In this document: one piece after another, positions 9,189 through 18,139 of the stretch
Position numbering within the stretch: the stretch's first letter is position 1
Layout: each line of letters opens with the position of its first letter
Assembly: GCA_963771505.1 (NCBI GenBank)
Contig: CAVYTO010000003.1
Span: forward strand, 62,001 to 126,000
DNA length: 64,000 nt
Direction of reading: 5' to 3'
Source: JAJPHW01 sp963771505
GTDB lineage: Bacteria; Acidobacteriota; Terriglobia; Terriglobales; Acidobacteriaceae
Made by a program: the position numbers and the translations under genes
Notes under the pieces: model-generated
Database searches by the model: none
What the model was told of the DNA's origin: nothing
Seen by the model: only the letters and a program-made list of their open reading frames with translations

Positions 9189-10445
9189 ATGGCGTCTGCG
9201 GGTCCTGCCCGGCTGGCATACATCGACTGGATGCGAGGACTGGCCTGCGTCCTGATGTTTCAGACCCATTGCTATGACGCGTGGCTGCGCGAGGATGCCC
9301 GTCACGGCGCGTTGCTCGAGTGGTCGCAAAAGCTGGGGACTTTCCCGGCTCCACTCTTTCTTTTTCTCGCTGGAATTTCTTTTGCTTTGGTCGTGACCAA
9401 GCTGCGCCGCAAGGGTTTGACGGCGTCGGCGATCGCGCGAACCACCATCCGCCGCGGAGCGGAGATTTTTGCGCTGGGCATCCTGTTTCGAGTGCAGGAG
9501 TTTGCCATCTCCTGGGGATGGGCTCCGTGGAGCGATCTGTTCCGCGTCGACATCCTGAACACGATCGGCCTCTCCATGATGTTGATGGGCGGGATGTGCT
9601 GGCTGGTGTGCCGTCCCTACGGGACTTGGTCAGGTGAAGCTCCCACCCCGGACTTACGTCCGGGGCTAATAAATGCCGCTCTTGCGGAGCTGAACCCAGC
9701 CGCCCCTACGGATCGTCCCGTGAGCGACAGCTATGGGACAGCGTGCGCGATTTGGGCGGCCCTGGTTGCGATGGCGATCGCGCTGTTGACCCCGCCGCTA
9801 TGGACAACCTGGAGAATCCATTGGCTGCCGTGGCCCATCGAGTCGTATATCAACGGCGTCCACAATTTCGGAGTTCCGCAGCCCTGGCTATTCCCGGTTT
9901 TCCCTTGGACTGCGTTCGCCTTCGCCGGTCTCGCCGTGGGGTTCATCCTTCAAAGCGACTGGGCTCGCGAACGCGCCGCTGCGACTGTCGCGCTGGTGGG
10001 GCTTGGCGGCGTGGCCATCGCGCTCGGTGCTGGCTTGGTGGATTCGACTTCAGTGCGGATATACGCCGTTTACGACTTCTGGCACACCAGCCCGAACTTT
10101 TTTTTGATTCGGCTCGGGATTGTGATGGTGATGATGCTGGGAGCGTATGTGTGGTGCCGATGGGGCCTGGGGCACTGGGGATTCAGTCCGCTGATTCAAC
10201 TCGGAAAGACTTCTCTGCTGGTGTACTGGGTCCACATAGAGTTCGTTTATGGACGATTCACGATCCTGCCACATCGCGGAGTCAGCGCAGCGACTGCGAC
10301 TTTGGGATTGTTGTTGATCTGCCTGGCGATGCTGGCGTTGTCTCTCGTACGCACATGGATGAGCGGACGAGGAGTGGAATTATGGCGGTCGTTTCGATTT
10401 ATCAACACCGTCATTTCCCACCCTAGTCGCAAACTGGGCGACTAG
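9189..10445 (+). CDS. Multipass acyltransferase-like membrane protein (DUF1624 / HGSNAT type)
   Basis: This 418-residue protein starts at ATG soon after TTTTTGGGAG. It opens with YIDWMRGLACVLMFQTH, the first helix signature of DUF1624 and heparan-glucosaminide-acetyltransferase-like proteins, and has about ten membrane segments. Family members move acyl groups across the membrane onto sugars or glycolipids; the substrate here is unknown. Residues ~147-180, between two membrane segments, are encoded by a hairpin-rich repeat that adds a Pro-rich loop without breaking the frame. The gene is convergent with lemA, leaving about 30 bp between the ends. Confidence 0.8.
   Translation: MASAGPARLAYIDWMRGLACVLMFQTHCYDAWLREDARHGALLEWSQKLGTFPAPLFLFLAGISFALVVTKLRRKGLTASAIARTTIRRGAEIFALGILFRVQEFAISWGWAPWSDLFRVDILNTIGLSMMLMGGMCWLVCRPYGTWSGEAPTPDLRPGLINAALAELNPAAPTDRPVSDSYGTACAIWAALVAMAIALLTPPLWTTWRIHWLPWPIESYINGVHNFGVPQPWLFPVFPWTAFAFAGLAVGFILQSDWARERAAATVALVGLGGVAIALGAGLVDSTSVRIYAVYDFWHTSPNFFLIRLGIVMVMMLGAYVWCRWGLGHWGFSPLIQLGKTSLLVYWVHIEFVYGRFTILPHRGVSAATATLGLLLICLAMLALSLVRTWMSGRGVELWRSFRFINTVISHPSRKLGD
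9646..9687. repeat. Hairpin repeat inserted in-frame in a coding region
   Basis: A perfect stem CCCCGGAC-TTAC-GTCCGGGG (9646-9665) is followed by CCGC-TCTT-GCGG (9676-9687), and a third small palindrome GTCCC-TAC-GGGAC lies just upstream. This looks like a dispersed intergenic-type repeat that sits inside the acyltransferase-like gene. Confidence 0.7.
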
Positions 10446-10475
10446 GATGGGGCACCCTCGGCTTTTGTGGAAACA

Positions 10476-11085
10476 TCAATGGGCGGGTGCGGGCTGCGGG
10501 GTTGTGGCCGGAGCATTGTTGAAGTTCACCGTCGGCACCGCCCTTGAAGCCTCGGAAGCTGCGAAGTATGCGGGGTTCACTTTGTATCCAGCGAATCCGG
10601 CATAGAGGCTGTTGGGGAATTGCTGGACGTAGGTGTTGTAGTCCTGCAAGCGTATCGTTGTAACGCTTGCGCTCGACGGCAATGCGGTTTTCCGTTCCTG
10701 CGAGTTCGTCCTGCAAGCGCAGGAAGTTTTCGTTGGACTTGAGCTGCGGATAATTCTCCGAGATCGCCAGCAGTCGCCCGATCGCGCCATCAAGCTGTCC
10801 GTTGGCGGCAATCTTGTCTTGCGGAGTGTTGGCGGAAAGCAGTCGTGCGCGCGCGTTGGCAATGTCGCCAAACACCGTAACTTCCTGCTGTGCGTAGCCC
10901 TTCACCGTGTTGACCAGATTGGGGATAAGGTCGGCACGGCGTTGCAGCACGATATCCACTTGCGACCAGGCCGCCTTGACGCTCTCGTTCTTGGTCACGA
11001 GCGTATTGCGAACGCCAATGTACTGGCCGCCCACAGCCAGCAGAATCAAAACCAGCACCGCCACCACGATCAAACCTTTGCTCAT
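10476..11085 (-). pseudogene. lemA: LemA family protein, interrupted by a one-base frameshift
   Basis: The gene starts at ATG 11085 after AGGAGA. The first frame reads an N-terminal membrane anchor (residues ~4-22) and the LemA core (VDIVLQRRADLIPNLVNTVK) as far as RKRYND. The family continues with DYNTYVQQFPNSLYAGFAGY, but that is found one frame over, ending at 10476. Removing one A of the AA at 10648-10649 restores a continuous protein of 202 residues, normal for LemA. LemA proteins are anchored helical-bundle proteins often encoded beside TPM-domain proteins, as here. The frameshift may be a recent mutation or an assembly error. Confidence 0.85.
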
Positions 11086-11111
11086 AGCATTCTCCTGAAA
11101 TCTCTTTTTAT

Positions 11112-11858
11112 TTATGCGTTCACGGCCTGCGGAGGCCGAGGTGAATCCAACATCGTGTCTACAGCCGTCGTCACTTGCTGAATGGCCAGCAAATAGTCGC
11201 TCAGTACTTGCCGCGGATTGAGTCGCTTCCGCTCGACCCGGTGCTCGCGAATGTCGAACAAATGCTCGAAGCCCGACGGATCGAATGGGATGTGCGCGCG
11301 CAAAGCGCGAATAGCATCGCGGCTGGAATGCGGCGAGGGATCGCCCAACGCAAGCAGCGAATGGCGGAAAAGCGTCGTGAATCCAGACAACGATGCCAGC
11401 ATCATTTCCCAAAGCTTCTTGTCGTCGCGGGCATCGGTCAGGACGCGCTGCCGCAGCAGGACGAGCTTCTCGCGCAACTCGTACTCCAATTGCGCCCGGT
11501 GCAGATGCATGGGTACGACCAGGTCGCGCAGCACGTCGTCGCCAAATACGACGTTGTAACGCCGTTTCATATCAAGCATCTCGATGGAAAAAACGTCCGC
11601 CGAGTGCGTAAGTTCGTCGGCTGTAAAGACGAGCGGTGCAGGATGCCCCTGGCGCGTCCATGAGTGGACCGCGTCGCTCATTTGCGACAGATGAGCAAAT
11701 GATGGCTCACGCACGACGCAAAGCAGGTTGATATTGGAGAAATCGCGATGAAATTCTCCGCCAGCCGCAGACCCATAAAGAATGACCGACTGAAGATTCT
11801 TCCCTGCCGCGTCATGCAGGCGGGAAACAAATTCGTTTATCTTGGAAAGTGAATCCAT
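11112..11858 (-). CDS. Nucleotidyltransferase-fold protein lacking the catalytic aspartates
   Basis: This 248-residue cytoplasmic protein begins with a nucleotidyltransferase-like segment: VILYGSAAGGEF (Gly29-Ser30) then FSNINLLCVV at 40-49. The family normally has S-D-x-D-L here, where both aspartates bind the catalytic metals; this protein has Asn42 and Asn44. Residues ~110-248 are mostly helical and of unknown function. It sits between the TPM gene and lemA (18 and 26 bp gaps), so it is probably co-expressed with both. Loss of the aspartates suggests a binding or scaffold role, or at most altered chemistry. Confidence 0.65.
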   Translation of the reverse strand: MDSLSKINEFVSRLHDAAGKNLQSVILYGSAAGGEFHRDFSNINLLCVVREPSFAHLSQMSDAVHSWTRQGHPAPLVFTADELTHSADVFSIEMLDMKRRYNVVFGDDVLRDLVVPMHLHRAQLEYELREKLVLLRQRVLTDARDDKKLWEMMLASLSGFTTLFRHSLLALGDPSPHSSRDAIRALRAHIPFDPSGFEHLFDIREHRVERKRLNPRQVLSDYLLAIQQVTTAVDTMLDSPRPPQAVNA

Positions 11859-11876
11859 AAATTTTCTCTGATTAAC

Positions 11877-12644
11877 TCACCAGCCCCCGCTAGCGCCGCC
11901 GCCGCCGGAGCTGCCGCCGCCAAACCCGCCAAATCCGCCGCCACCACCGCCACCAAATCCGCCGCCGCCGCCGCGGAATCCGCCGCTATTAAAAAGCAAG
12001 ATCCAAAATAGCGCGCGGCGCAACGGAGGCGTTGCCAGCACAATGATGCCAAGAATGATCAGGAATATGACTGTCCCGGCAGACATGCCCTGGCTGCGCT
12101 GCCGCCGGGGGATCGTGTCGTCATCCAACTGGGTGGGAGTAGTCAGGCTTACGCCTGCGTCTTGCGCGATAACCGTGGCGACGCGTGACGTTAACAGCAT
12201 CACCGCGCCGTCGTAGTTATTCTCTCGCAGCAACGGGACGGCTTCGCGTCCGAAGCCCCCGACTTTGCCATCTGGCAAAATCGCTTCCAGTCCATAACCC
12301 ACTTCAATCCGATACTTGCGGTCCTGCGGCGCGAGCAGAATGAGCACACCGTGGTCGGTTGCTTTTGCGCCTACTCCCCATTGCTTGTAAAGGCTCACGG
12401 CATAGCTGTCAATGTCCGAACCGTCGAGCGATTTAATGGTAACGACCGCAATCTGCGCATGCGCCTTCTCATCGATCTGCTGGCAGATGCTGGTGAGCTG
12501 CGTGACCGTCGAAGCGTCCAGCACACCGGCGAAATCGTCGACATATCCCGTGGCGTGAAGTTGCGACACAGGCTCGGCGCGGAGCGCGAAGCCAACTGCC
12601 AGAACCGCAACCAAAACCAGGAATGTCTTAACAAACCATTTCAT
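11877..12644 (-). CDS. TPM-domain protein (YgcG family)
   Basis: From ATG 12644 the protein has 255 residues: a signal peptide to about residue 23, a TPM domain (VDDFAGVLDAS... to RVATVIAQDAG, about 30-165), a membrane segment near 187-208, and a glycine-rich tail that is almost all GGG/FGG repeats. This is the standard YgcG/TPM architecture, exposed outside the inner membrane. TPM proteins pair with LemA in many bacteria; phosphatase and photosystem-repair roles are known only for some relatives. An upstream in-frame ATG at 12725 would add 27 residues and overlap the preceding gene, so it is not favoured. Confidence 0.85.
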   Translation of the reverse strand: MKWFVKTFLVLVAVLAVGFALRAEPVSQLHATGYVDDFAGVLDASTVTQLTSICQQIDEKAHAQIAVVTIKSLDGSDIDSYAVSLYKQWGVGAKATDHGVLILLAPQDRKYRIEVGYGLEAILPDGKVGGFGREAVPLLRENNYDGAVMLLTSRVATVIAQDAGVSLTTPTQLDDDTIPRRQRSQGMSAGTVIFLIILGIIVLATPPLRRALFWILLFNSGGFRGGGGGFGGGGGGGFGGFGGGSSGGGGASGGW

Positions 12645-12682
12645 TACGACTGCGATTGTATAGGAGAGATGCGGGGACCGCG

Positions 12683-13690
12683 TTAGTGATGATGTAAGAA
12701 GGCGATGATTTCGCGCTCGGCCCAATAGCCGTCAAAGCGATCGAGGTCGGCCTGATCGGCGCTCCTGTCCGCGATGTAGGCGCAATGGCCGCCGTCGCGC
12801 GTCTCGATGAATTTGATGTGAGGGTTCGACACAATCCTTTGTCGTGTTTCGGGCGTGATCCGGATAAAAGGATCGTTCGCGGAGTGAACGACCAAAGCGG
12901 GCACGGCAATCTGCTGGATCACGTTGGCTGCGGCGGCGCGAGCGTAGTAGTCGTCGGCTCCGGCGAATCCAGAATAGTAGGCGGTGATTTTGTCGTCGAA
13001 CTCGCGCAGGGTGCGAATACCGCGAAGCCGCCGCACATCGAATCTGTCCGGAAAAAGGCGAGCCTTCGCGCGAAAGCGCTGGCTTAGTTTCAGAATGAAG
13101 TAATACTCGTAGATCCGGTTCGCTGGCTCGTGAAGAGCGTCTGCGGAAGCGGCCAGATCGACCGAAGGGCAGACTGCGGCAACTGCTTTAAACTGGGCCG
13201 GGCCGGTGCTTCCCCATTCTCCAGCCAACTTCAGCACAAGATTTCCGCCCATTGAATAGCCGACCAGGGCGAGCCTCGTGATTCCGTCTTGAGTTATCAA
13301 CGTCTGAGCAACGGCCGCAATATCCTGCGACCGTCCGGAATGATAAAGCGTCGGCGCGATGGCTTCCGTTCCGCCACAATTGCGCTGGTTCATGCGGATG
13401 ACGTTCATTCCAACCGCGAAACCCTTCGCCACGATCCCGCGCATGTACTGGGAATCACTCGATCCCTCAAGGCCGTGGACGACAATCACAGTCAACGCTT
13501 GCGACCGGTTAGGCTGCCAATGGCAGAAGCACAACACTTTCACTCCGGGCTCAACTTCAATCAGGCGCTCTTCGCTTGGCGGAAGAATGACTTTGCGGGG
13601 AATGAAAAAGCTGGCCAGTGTCTGGATGTGCCCGCCGCCGAAATGACGGCGGGCCACAAAAGCATCTGGCGTAGTTTGCGAACCGTCCAC
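12683..13690 (-). CDS. Alpha/beta hydrolase, YheT type
   Basis: The 335-residue protein opens with GGGHIQTLASFFIPRK, typical of the YheT/ABHD family. The nucleophile elbow is GYSMGGN with Ser146, the acid is Asp273 in HSANDPF, and the histidine is His302 in DGGHCAYI. HGLEGSSDSQY forms the oxyanion region. There is no signal peptide, so it is probably cytoplasmic. The natural substrate of this family is not settled; esterase activity on lipid-like substrates is inferred. It is the first gene of the minus-strand run that continues through the TPM protein, the nucleotidyltransferase-like protein and LemA, with a 38-bp gap to the next start. Confidence 0.85.
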   Translation of the reverse strand: MDGSQTTPDAFVARRHFGGGHIQTLASFFIPRKVILPPSEERLIEVEPGVKVLCFCHWQPNRSQALTVIVVHGLEGSSDSQYMRGIVAKGFAVGMNVIRMNQRNCGGTEAIAPTLYHSGRSQDIAAVAQTLITQDGITRLALVGYSMGGNLVLKLAGEWGSTGPAQFKAVAAVCPSVDLAASADALHEPANRIYEYYFILKLSQRFRAKARLFPDRFDVRRLRGIRTLREFDDKITAYYSGFAGADDYYARAAAANVIQQIAVPALVVHSANDPFIRITPETRQRIVSNPHIKFIETRDGGHCAYIADRSADQADLDRFDGYWAEREIIAFLHHH

Positions 13691-13735
13691 GTTTTGAGTT
13701 TAATGGAATTTACATCTCAGATTGGAGTACAGATC

Positions 13736-13963
13736 ATGCCAATTTTTGAATACACGTGCGCCGCCTGCAATCATGAGTTCGAAGCGCTGGTTTTCGGCCG
13801 CGACAAAGCTGAATGCCCGAAATGCAGGGGAAAGAAATTGACGCCAAGGCTTTCGGTATTCGCGATGGCTGGCAAAGGCTCGTCGAATGAGCCGCTGTCC
13901 ATGGGCGGTTGCGGATCGTGTGGCGATCCGCGCGGGCCGGGCGCGTGTTCAATGGACGACTAG
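13736..13963 (+). CDS. FmdB-type zinc-ribbon protein
   Basis: A 75-residue protein starts at ATG 13736 after TTGGAG. Residues 1-40 are the FmdB zinc ribbon: MPIFEYTCAACNHEFEAL with Cys8/Cys11 and, later, CPKC (27-30). The C-terminal third is Gly- and Cys-rich (CGSCG), giving extra potential metal ligands. Members are small putative regulatory or metal-handling proteins of unproven function. The upstream frame extends much farther, but it lies antisense to the hydrolase gene. It is followed after about 70 bp by the hexosaminidase gene. Confidence 0.9.
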   Translation: MPIFEYTCAACNHEFEALVFGRDKAECPKCRGKKLTPRLSVFAMAGKGSSNEPLSMGGCGSCGDPRGPGACSMDD

Positions 13964-14033
13964 ATACTGCCCGATTGCAATTTTCACTGTTGCTCTTACG
14001 TTTTAATCCTCAAGATTTCGGGCCGGAGAATTC

Positions 14034-16100
14034 ATGCGACTTGTCTGGATTGCAGCCGTGTGCGCCATGTCCGTCTGTAATTCAAGTGCGCAAAACATGC
14101 TTTCGTTGATGCCAATGCCGTCGAGCGTCGCCCGTTCATCAGGGGAACTCATTGTTGATGCAAACTTCTCCGTGGCAATCACCGGACATCCCGACGCGCG
14201 AGTCCGATCCGCTGCCGAGAGATTTCTACAGCAGGTCAGTCAGGTAAGTGGAATCCCGATGCGCTCGATGCAAATGCGCAAACCGCCGCCAGCCTCGTTG
14301 ACTATCGACGTGGACGGCGCCGGCAAGGATGTTCAGGAACTGGGTGAGGATGAGTCGTATTCCCTCAGCGTCGCTCCGTCGAGCGCGACGTTACACGCAG
14401 CCAGCCCTCTCGGCGCAATACACGGCTTGCAGACGTTTTTGCAACTGGTCGAGACGACTCCATCCGGATTCGCCGTTCCCACCATCGAAATTCACGATGC
14501 AGCGCGCTTCCCGTGGCGCGGCCTGATGATTGACGTCAGCCGCCACTTCATTCCCGTCGAAGTACTGAAGCGCAATCTCGACGGCATGGAAGCGGTGAAG
14601 ATGAACGTCTTCCATTGGCATCTCTCGGACGATCAAGGCTTCCGCATACAAAGCAAGAAATGGCCGCAGCTGCATGAAGCCGGAGCGGACGGCCTGTTTT
14701 ACACGCAGGAAGAAGTGCGAGACGTGATCGCCTATGCGCGTGACCGGGGAATTCGCGTGGTACCGGAGTTTGACATGCCAGGTCACGCTACCGCGTGGTT
14801 TGCCGGACATCCGGAACTGGCCAGCGGGCCCGGCCCTTACGAGGTCGAGCGTAAGTGGGGCATCCTTGACGCGGCCATAGACCCCACCAACGAACAGACC
14901 TACAAGTTTCTCGATCACATGATCGGGGAAATGGCGGACCTGTTTCCCGACCAGTTTTTTCACATCGGCGGCGACGAGGTCAACGGCAAGCAATGGGATG
15001 CTAATCCGAAAATTCAGGCGTTCATGCGTCAACACGAGCTAAAAAGCAATGCCGATTTGCAGTCCTATTTCAATCGTCGCGTGGAAGCGATCGTCAGGAA
15101 GCATGGCAAAACGATGGAGGGTTGGGACGAAATTCTACGGCCCGAGTTGCCGAAGGAAATCGTTATTCAATCGTGGCGAGGCCAGGACTCGCTGGCTAGC
15201 GCAGCCAGATTGGGCTACAGAGGGATCTTATCGGCAGGCTATTATCTTGATCTCATGTATCCAGCCGCGAAGCACTATGTCGTCGATCCTATGAGCGGCG
15301 CAGCCGGAAAGTTGAATGCCGAAGAAAAGCTAAGAATTCTTGGAGGCGAGGCTTGCGAATGGTCCGAATACGCGTCTCCGGAAAATATCGATTCGCGAGT
15401 CTGGCCGCGCACTGCCGTGATCGCAGAGCGGCTGTGGTCGCCGCAGGCCATCAACGCTGTGAACTCCATGTATGAACGCCTGGATGTCGTCGGCCATCAA
15501 CTGGAGCGCCTCGGTCTGACGCACTATTCCTATTACGAGCCGATGTTGAGGCGGATTGCCGGCCCAGATAGCCTCGCCACGGTGCGCGTGCTCGCGGATG
15601 TGGTTGAGCCCGTCAAGGAATATGCACGCGAGGAACTGGCGACAACTCCGGCAACGAGTGCAACCCCGCTCAACCGGCTGGTTGACGCAGCACATCCCGA
15701 GAGCGACGTGGCGAGGCAATGCGATCGCATGGTCGCCGACCTGATTGCAGGCAGTGCGGACGCGGAAACCAAGGCAAAACTCCGGAACTTGTTGACCACG
15801 TGGCGCGATAACGATGCGAAACTCCAGCCGGTGATTGCGCAATCTTTCTTGTTGCAGGAGGATGCGACGTTGTCGCGAAATCTTTCCGCGCTGGGTTCAG
15901 CTGGGGCCGAAGCGCTGGATTACATAGAGGGCGCGCAGCCGCCGCCATCTGACTGGCTGGAGCAGAAGACCGTTGTAATTCAAAATGCGGGTAAACCCAG
16001 CGCGCAACTTTTGTTGGCCATCACCGGATCGATTCAGAGGCTGGTCGTCGCGGCTGCGGCAGTGAACCAAAAATCCGCTAACGTGGGAGGGAGTCGGTGA
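14034..16100 (+). CDS. Beta-N-acetylhexosaminidase (GH20)
   Basis: The 688-residue enzyme has a signal peptide (about residues 1-20), a GH20b-like N-terminal domain, and a GH20 barrel beginning near RFPWRGLMIDVSRHF. HWHLSDDQGFR and the catalytic pair Asp314-Glu315 in HIGGDEV are clear. It removes terminal N-acetylglucosamine or N-acetylgalactosamine by substrate-assisted catalysis, probably in the periplasm or outside, on chitin-like or cell-wall oligosaccharides. The residues after ~520 form an accessory helical region. Its stop overlaps the start of the next gene (GTGA), indicating translational coupling with the esterase. Confidence 0.93.
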   Translation: MRLVWIAAVCAMSVCNSSAQNMLSLMPMPSSVARSSGELIVDANFSVAITGHPDARVRSAAERFLQQVSQVSGIPMRSMQMRKPPPASLTIDVDGAGKDVQELGEDESYSLSVAPSSATLHAASPLGAIHGLQTFLQLVETTPSGFAVPTIEIHDAARFPWRGLMIDVSRHFIPVEVLKRNLDGMEAVKMNVFHWHLSDDQGFRIQSKKWPQLHEAGADGLFYTQEEVRDVIAYARDRGIRVVPEFDMPGHATAWFAGHPELASGPGPYEVERKWGILDAAIDPTNEQTYKFLDHMIGEMADLFPDQFFHIGGDEVNGKQWDANPKIQAFMRQHELKSNADLQSYFNRRVEAIVRKHGKTMEGWDEILRPELPKEIVIQSWRGQDSLASAARLGYRGILSAGYYLDLMYPAAKHYVVDPMSGAAGKLNAEEKLRILGGEACEWSEYASPENIDSRVWPRTAVIAERLWSPQAINAVNSMYERLDVVGHQLERLGLTHYSYYEPMLRRIAGPDSLATVRVLADVVEPVKEYAREELATTPATSATPLNRLVDAAHPESDVARQCDRMVADLIAGSADAETKAKLRNLLTTWRDNDAKLQPVIAQSFLLQEDATLSRNLSALGSAGAEALDYIEGAQPPPSDWLEQKTVVIQNAGKPSAQLLLAITGSIQRLVVAAAAVNQKSANVGGSR

Positions 16101-16780
16101 AGCCCGGTATCATGTTGATCGCGGCTCTCCTTCTTTCGGCGGGCTGCATAGCCTCGGATAATAGAAAAGTACAGTGTGAAAGCGGGAAGTGGGAGTACCG
16201 CTTTCTTGCACCTTCGCCCACCGTCACGTCTCCACTAATCCTGCTCCTGCATGGGGCCGGGGATGACGCCGAGAACTTCATCGATCCCTGGAAGAAACTT
16301 GCGAAGAAAGAAGGGATCGTGCTGATTGCGCCCCAACTCAATCGCGATCCAAAATTCGAAGATGTTGCCCTTGCGACATTTCGCTGCATGATCGATGACG
16401 CAGCCAAGCAAGCGTCAATTGATCGCCAGCGAATTTACATTTTCGGACACTCGGCCGGGGGCTATCTCGCATACGACGGCGCAGCGCTTGACTCCGAGTA
16501 CTATGCCGCCGTCGCCGTACATGCGATGGAAATCAATCCGGATTACGCTTGGGTAGTGAAGCGGGCAAAGCGAAAAACTCCCATCGCTATTTACATCGGC
16601 GACAGTGATCAGTTCTTTTCCGAGGAGCGGGCGCGCAGGACACGCGACTTGCTGATGAATGCGGGCTTTCCCGTTCGCTACACAGAACTAAAGGGGCACG
16701 ATCACAATTACTACGCAATCTCGGACAAAATCAACGAGGACGTGTGGCAATTTCTGAAAGATAAGCACCTGGACAAATAG
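16097..16780 (+). CDS. Exported alpha/beta hydrolase (esterase/phospholipase type)
   Basis: This 227-residue protein starts with GTG overlapping the previous stop. Residues 1-17 are hydrophobic and end in LLLSAGC, a plausible lipobox with Cys17, so it may be a lipoprotein. LLLHGAGDD is the oxyanion loop, GHSAGG carries Ser119, GDSDQFF the acid and LKGHDHNYY the histidine. It resembles short carboxylesterases or polyester depolymerase-like proteins. Coupling with the GH20 enzyme suggests de-esterification of the same polysaccharide, which is an inference. Confidence 0.8.
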   Translation: MKPGIMLIAALLLSAGCIASDNRKVQCESGKWEYRFLAPSPTVTSPLILLLHGAGDDAENFIDPWKKLAKKEGIVLIAPQLNRDPKFEDVALATFRCMIDDAAKQASIDRQRIYIFGHSAGGYLAYDGAALDSEYYAAVAVHAMEINPDYAWVVKRAKRKTPIAIYIGDSDQFFSEERARRTRDLLMNAGFPVRYTELKGHDHNYYAISDKINEDVWQFLKDKHLDK

Positions 16781-16781
16781 G

Positions 16782-18113
16782 CTAAGGTGTTGCGCTCTGT
16801 GGCAACTTGTGCACCGGCCCTAGTTCGACTTCGATCTGGCTATTGCGAGCAAAATTCACGTCGCGCCCGTGCGCAAGAAAGCGAGTATAAATCGTGCGCG
16901 CCGTTGCGGCGGATCCGATTGCAGCTCCCACCAGCCTTGAACCGGTGGTGATTGCGATCACACGCGTGATCAGTCCGAAGCCATTGCTGGTGACGGCGAT
17001 GCGGCCGATGCCGCCATCGGTATCGAGGATCGACGATGCCGCGAGCCATCCTAATGTAAGCGGAAGCAGAAGGCCCTTATTTGTGTCGGGCTGAACGCCA
17101 CCCTCAGCGTCCAGTTTCAGGCTTCCGTTTTTTGATCCATCGACCGCTGTGGGAACACCGGCGACCACGACTCCCGCCTGCGCTTCGTTGGGAAAATCCA
17201 CTTGGCTAAAAGTGAAACGCAGGGCGCCGTTTCGCCCCCATTTTTTCGCCGGCTGCGCTTGCAATACTCTTCCGTGAAGCGTGGCCCCTTGTGGCACTTC
17301 GATTTTGCCTTGTGCATCGAGGACCGGTTGGGTCACCGTTGCCAGCACAGGGTCGTCTCGGTGTGCCGACCGGGAAGTGAGGTCCTTTTGTAAACGAGCA
17401 TGGAGCACAGGCGCTGTTTTCTGCAAAGTGCCCTCTGGATTGCCGCTGCTTTTCTGGGTTCCTGCCAAAATGCCCGAAGGTGTGGGCGCTATCGGCTGCC
17501 GCAATATCACGTCATATTGGGCACCGCTCTCGATCGCCTGTGGATGCCAGGGAAGCTGTGAAAACAACAGCTTCTTCAGTCGGTCCGCTTTCCCCGGAGC
17601 GGTGACCTGTTCAATAGCCTGGTTCTTGCGAGCGCTGGCATCTGACCAGGCTTTGCGCAAAAGCGATTGATGGGGACGTCCAGCGGAGCTTTGGAAACGG
17701 AACACGTCCGCGCTTTGTGCTGACGGTTCGGCCGTGATCGCCATCGACGCCCCATTGGCAAGAACAACATGGTCGAATTGAATTGTGGCGTCTTTGAGCG
17801 GGGTGAAGTCGCCGTGGGAAATCGCATCAATACGTTTGTCCCGGGCCACCGGTTGCACTCGCGAGATTGCTCCTACGACCTGCGTTCTCGCTGGTAGAGC
17901 CAATACGTTTCCCACATACAGAGGATCCACAGTCCGGGCAGTTACCCGCGCGCCCGCTTTCACTTTGGAAGGTGCGTCCACCTGTACCCGTAAGATCGTC
18001 GGCCCTTTCGAGGTCTCGCCGGGTTGCTGTGCGAAACTCGAAGACGCGGTCAGGATGGTCACCGCCGACAGCGGAAGGAAGGCGACCGCGAAGCGGCTAT
18101 TCTGCTTGATCAT
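16782..18113 (-). CDS. Exported hypothetical protein (443 aa)
   Basis: The protein has a signal peptide (residues ~1-28, ending SSSFA). It then has two similar beta-rich parts, each built around phrases such as VKAGARVTARTVDPLYVGNVLALPARTQVVG and IEVPQGATLHGRVLQ, i.e. repeated 'value must be at least/at most' beta units of the kind seen in TrbI-like and other envelope proteins. A hydrophobic stretch LLPLTLGWLAASSIL is present near residue 350. I do not recognise a characterised family. It follows the 18140-18892 gene by 26 bp in the same direction and is probably co-transcribed with it. Confidence 0.75.
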   Translation of the reverse strand: MIKQNSRFAVAFLPLSAVTILTASSSFAQQPGETSKGPTILRVQVDAPSKVKAGARVTARTVDPLYVGNVLALPARTQVVGAISRVQPVARDKRIDAISHGDFTPLKDATIQFDHVVLANGASMAITAEPSAQSADVFRFQSSAGRPHQSLLRKAWSDASARKNQAIEQVTAPGKADRLKKLLFSQLPWHPQAIESGAQYDVILRQPIAPTPSGILAGTQKSSGNPEGTLQKTAPVLHARLQKDLTSRSAHRDDPVLATVTQPVLDAQGKIEVPQGATLHGRVLQAQPAKKWGRNGALRFTFSQVDFPNEAQAGVVVAGVPTAVDGSKNGSLKLDAEGGVQPDTNKGLLLPLTLGWLAASSILDTDGGIGRIAVTSNGFGLITRVIAITTGSRLVGAAIGSAATARTIYTRFLAHGRDVNFARNSQIEVELGPVHKLPQSATP

Positions 18114-18139
18114 TTTTCCTGTCCCTTTACCCGTCTACG

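Noticed and set aside
10423..11412. Single long LemA-containing frame starting at 11412
   Set aside because: The first ~110 residues lie antisense/out of frame within the nucleotidyltransferase-like gene and the last ~50 come after the frameshift; the real gene is 10476-11085.
13289..13735. Long upstream extension of the FmdB-type frame
   Set aside because: It lies antisense to the YheT-type hydrolase; the zinc-ribbon start at 13736 has its own ribosome site.
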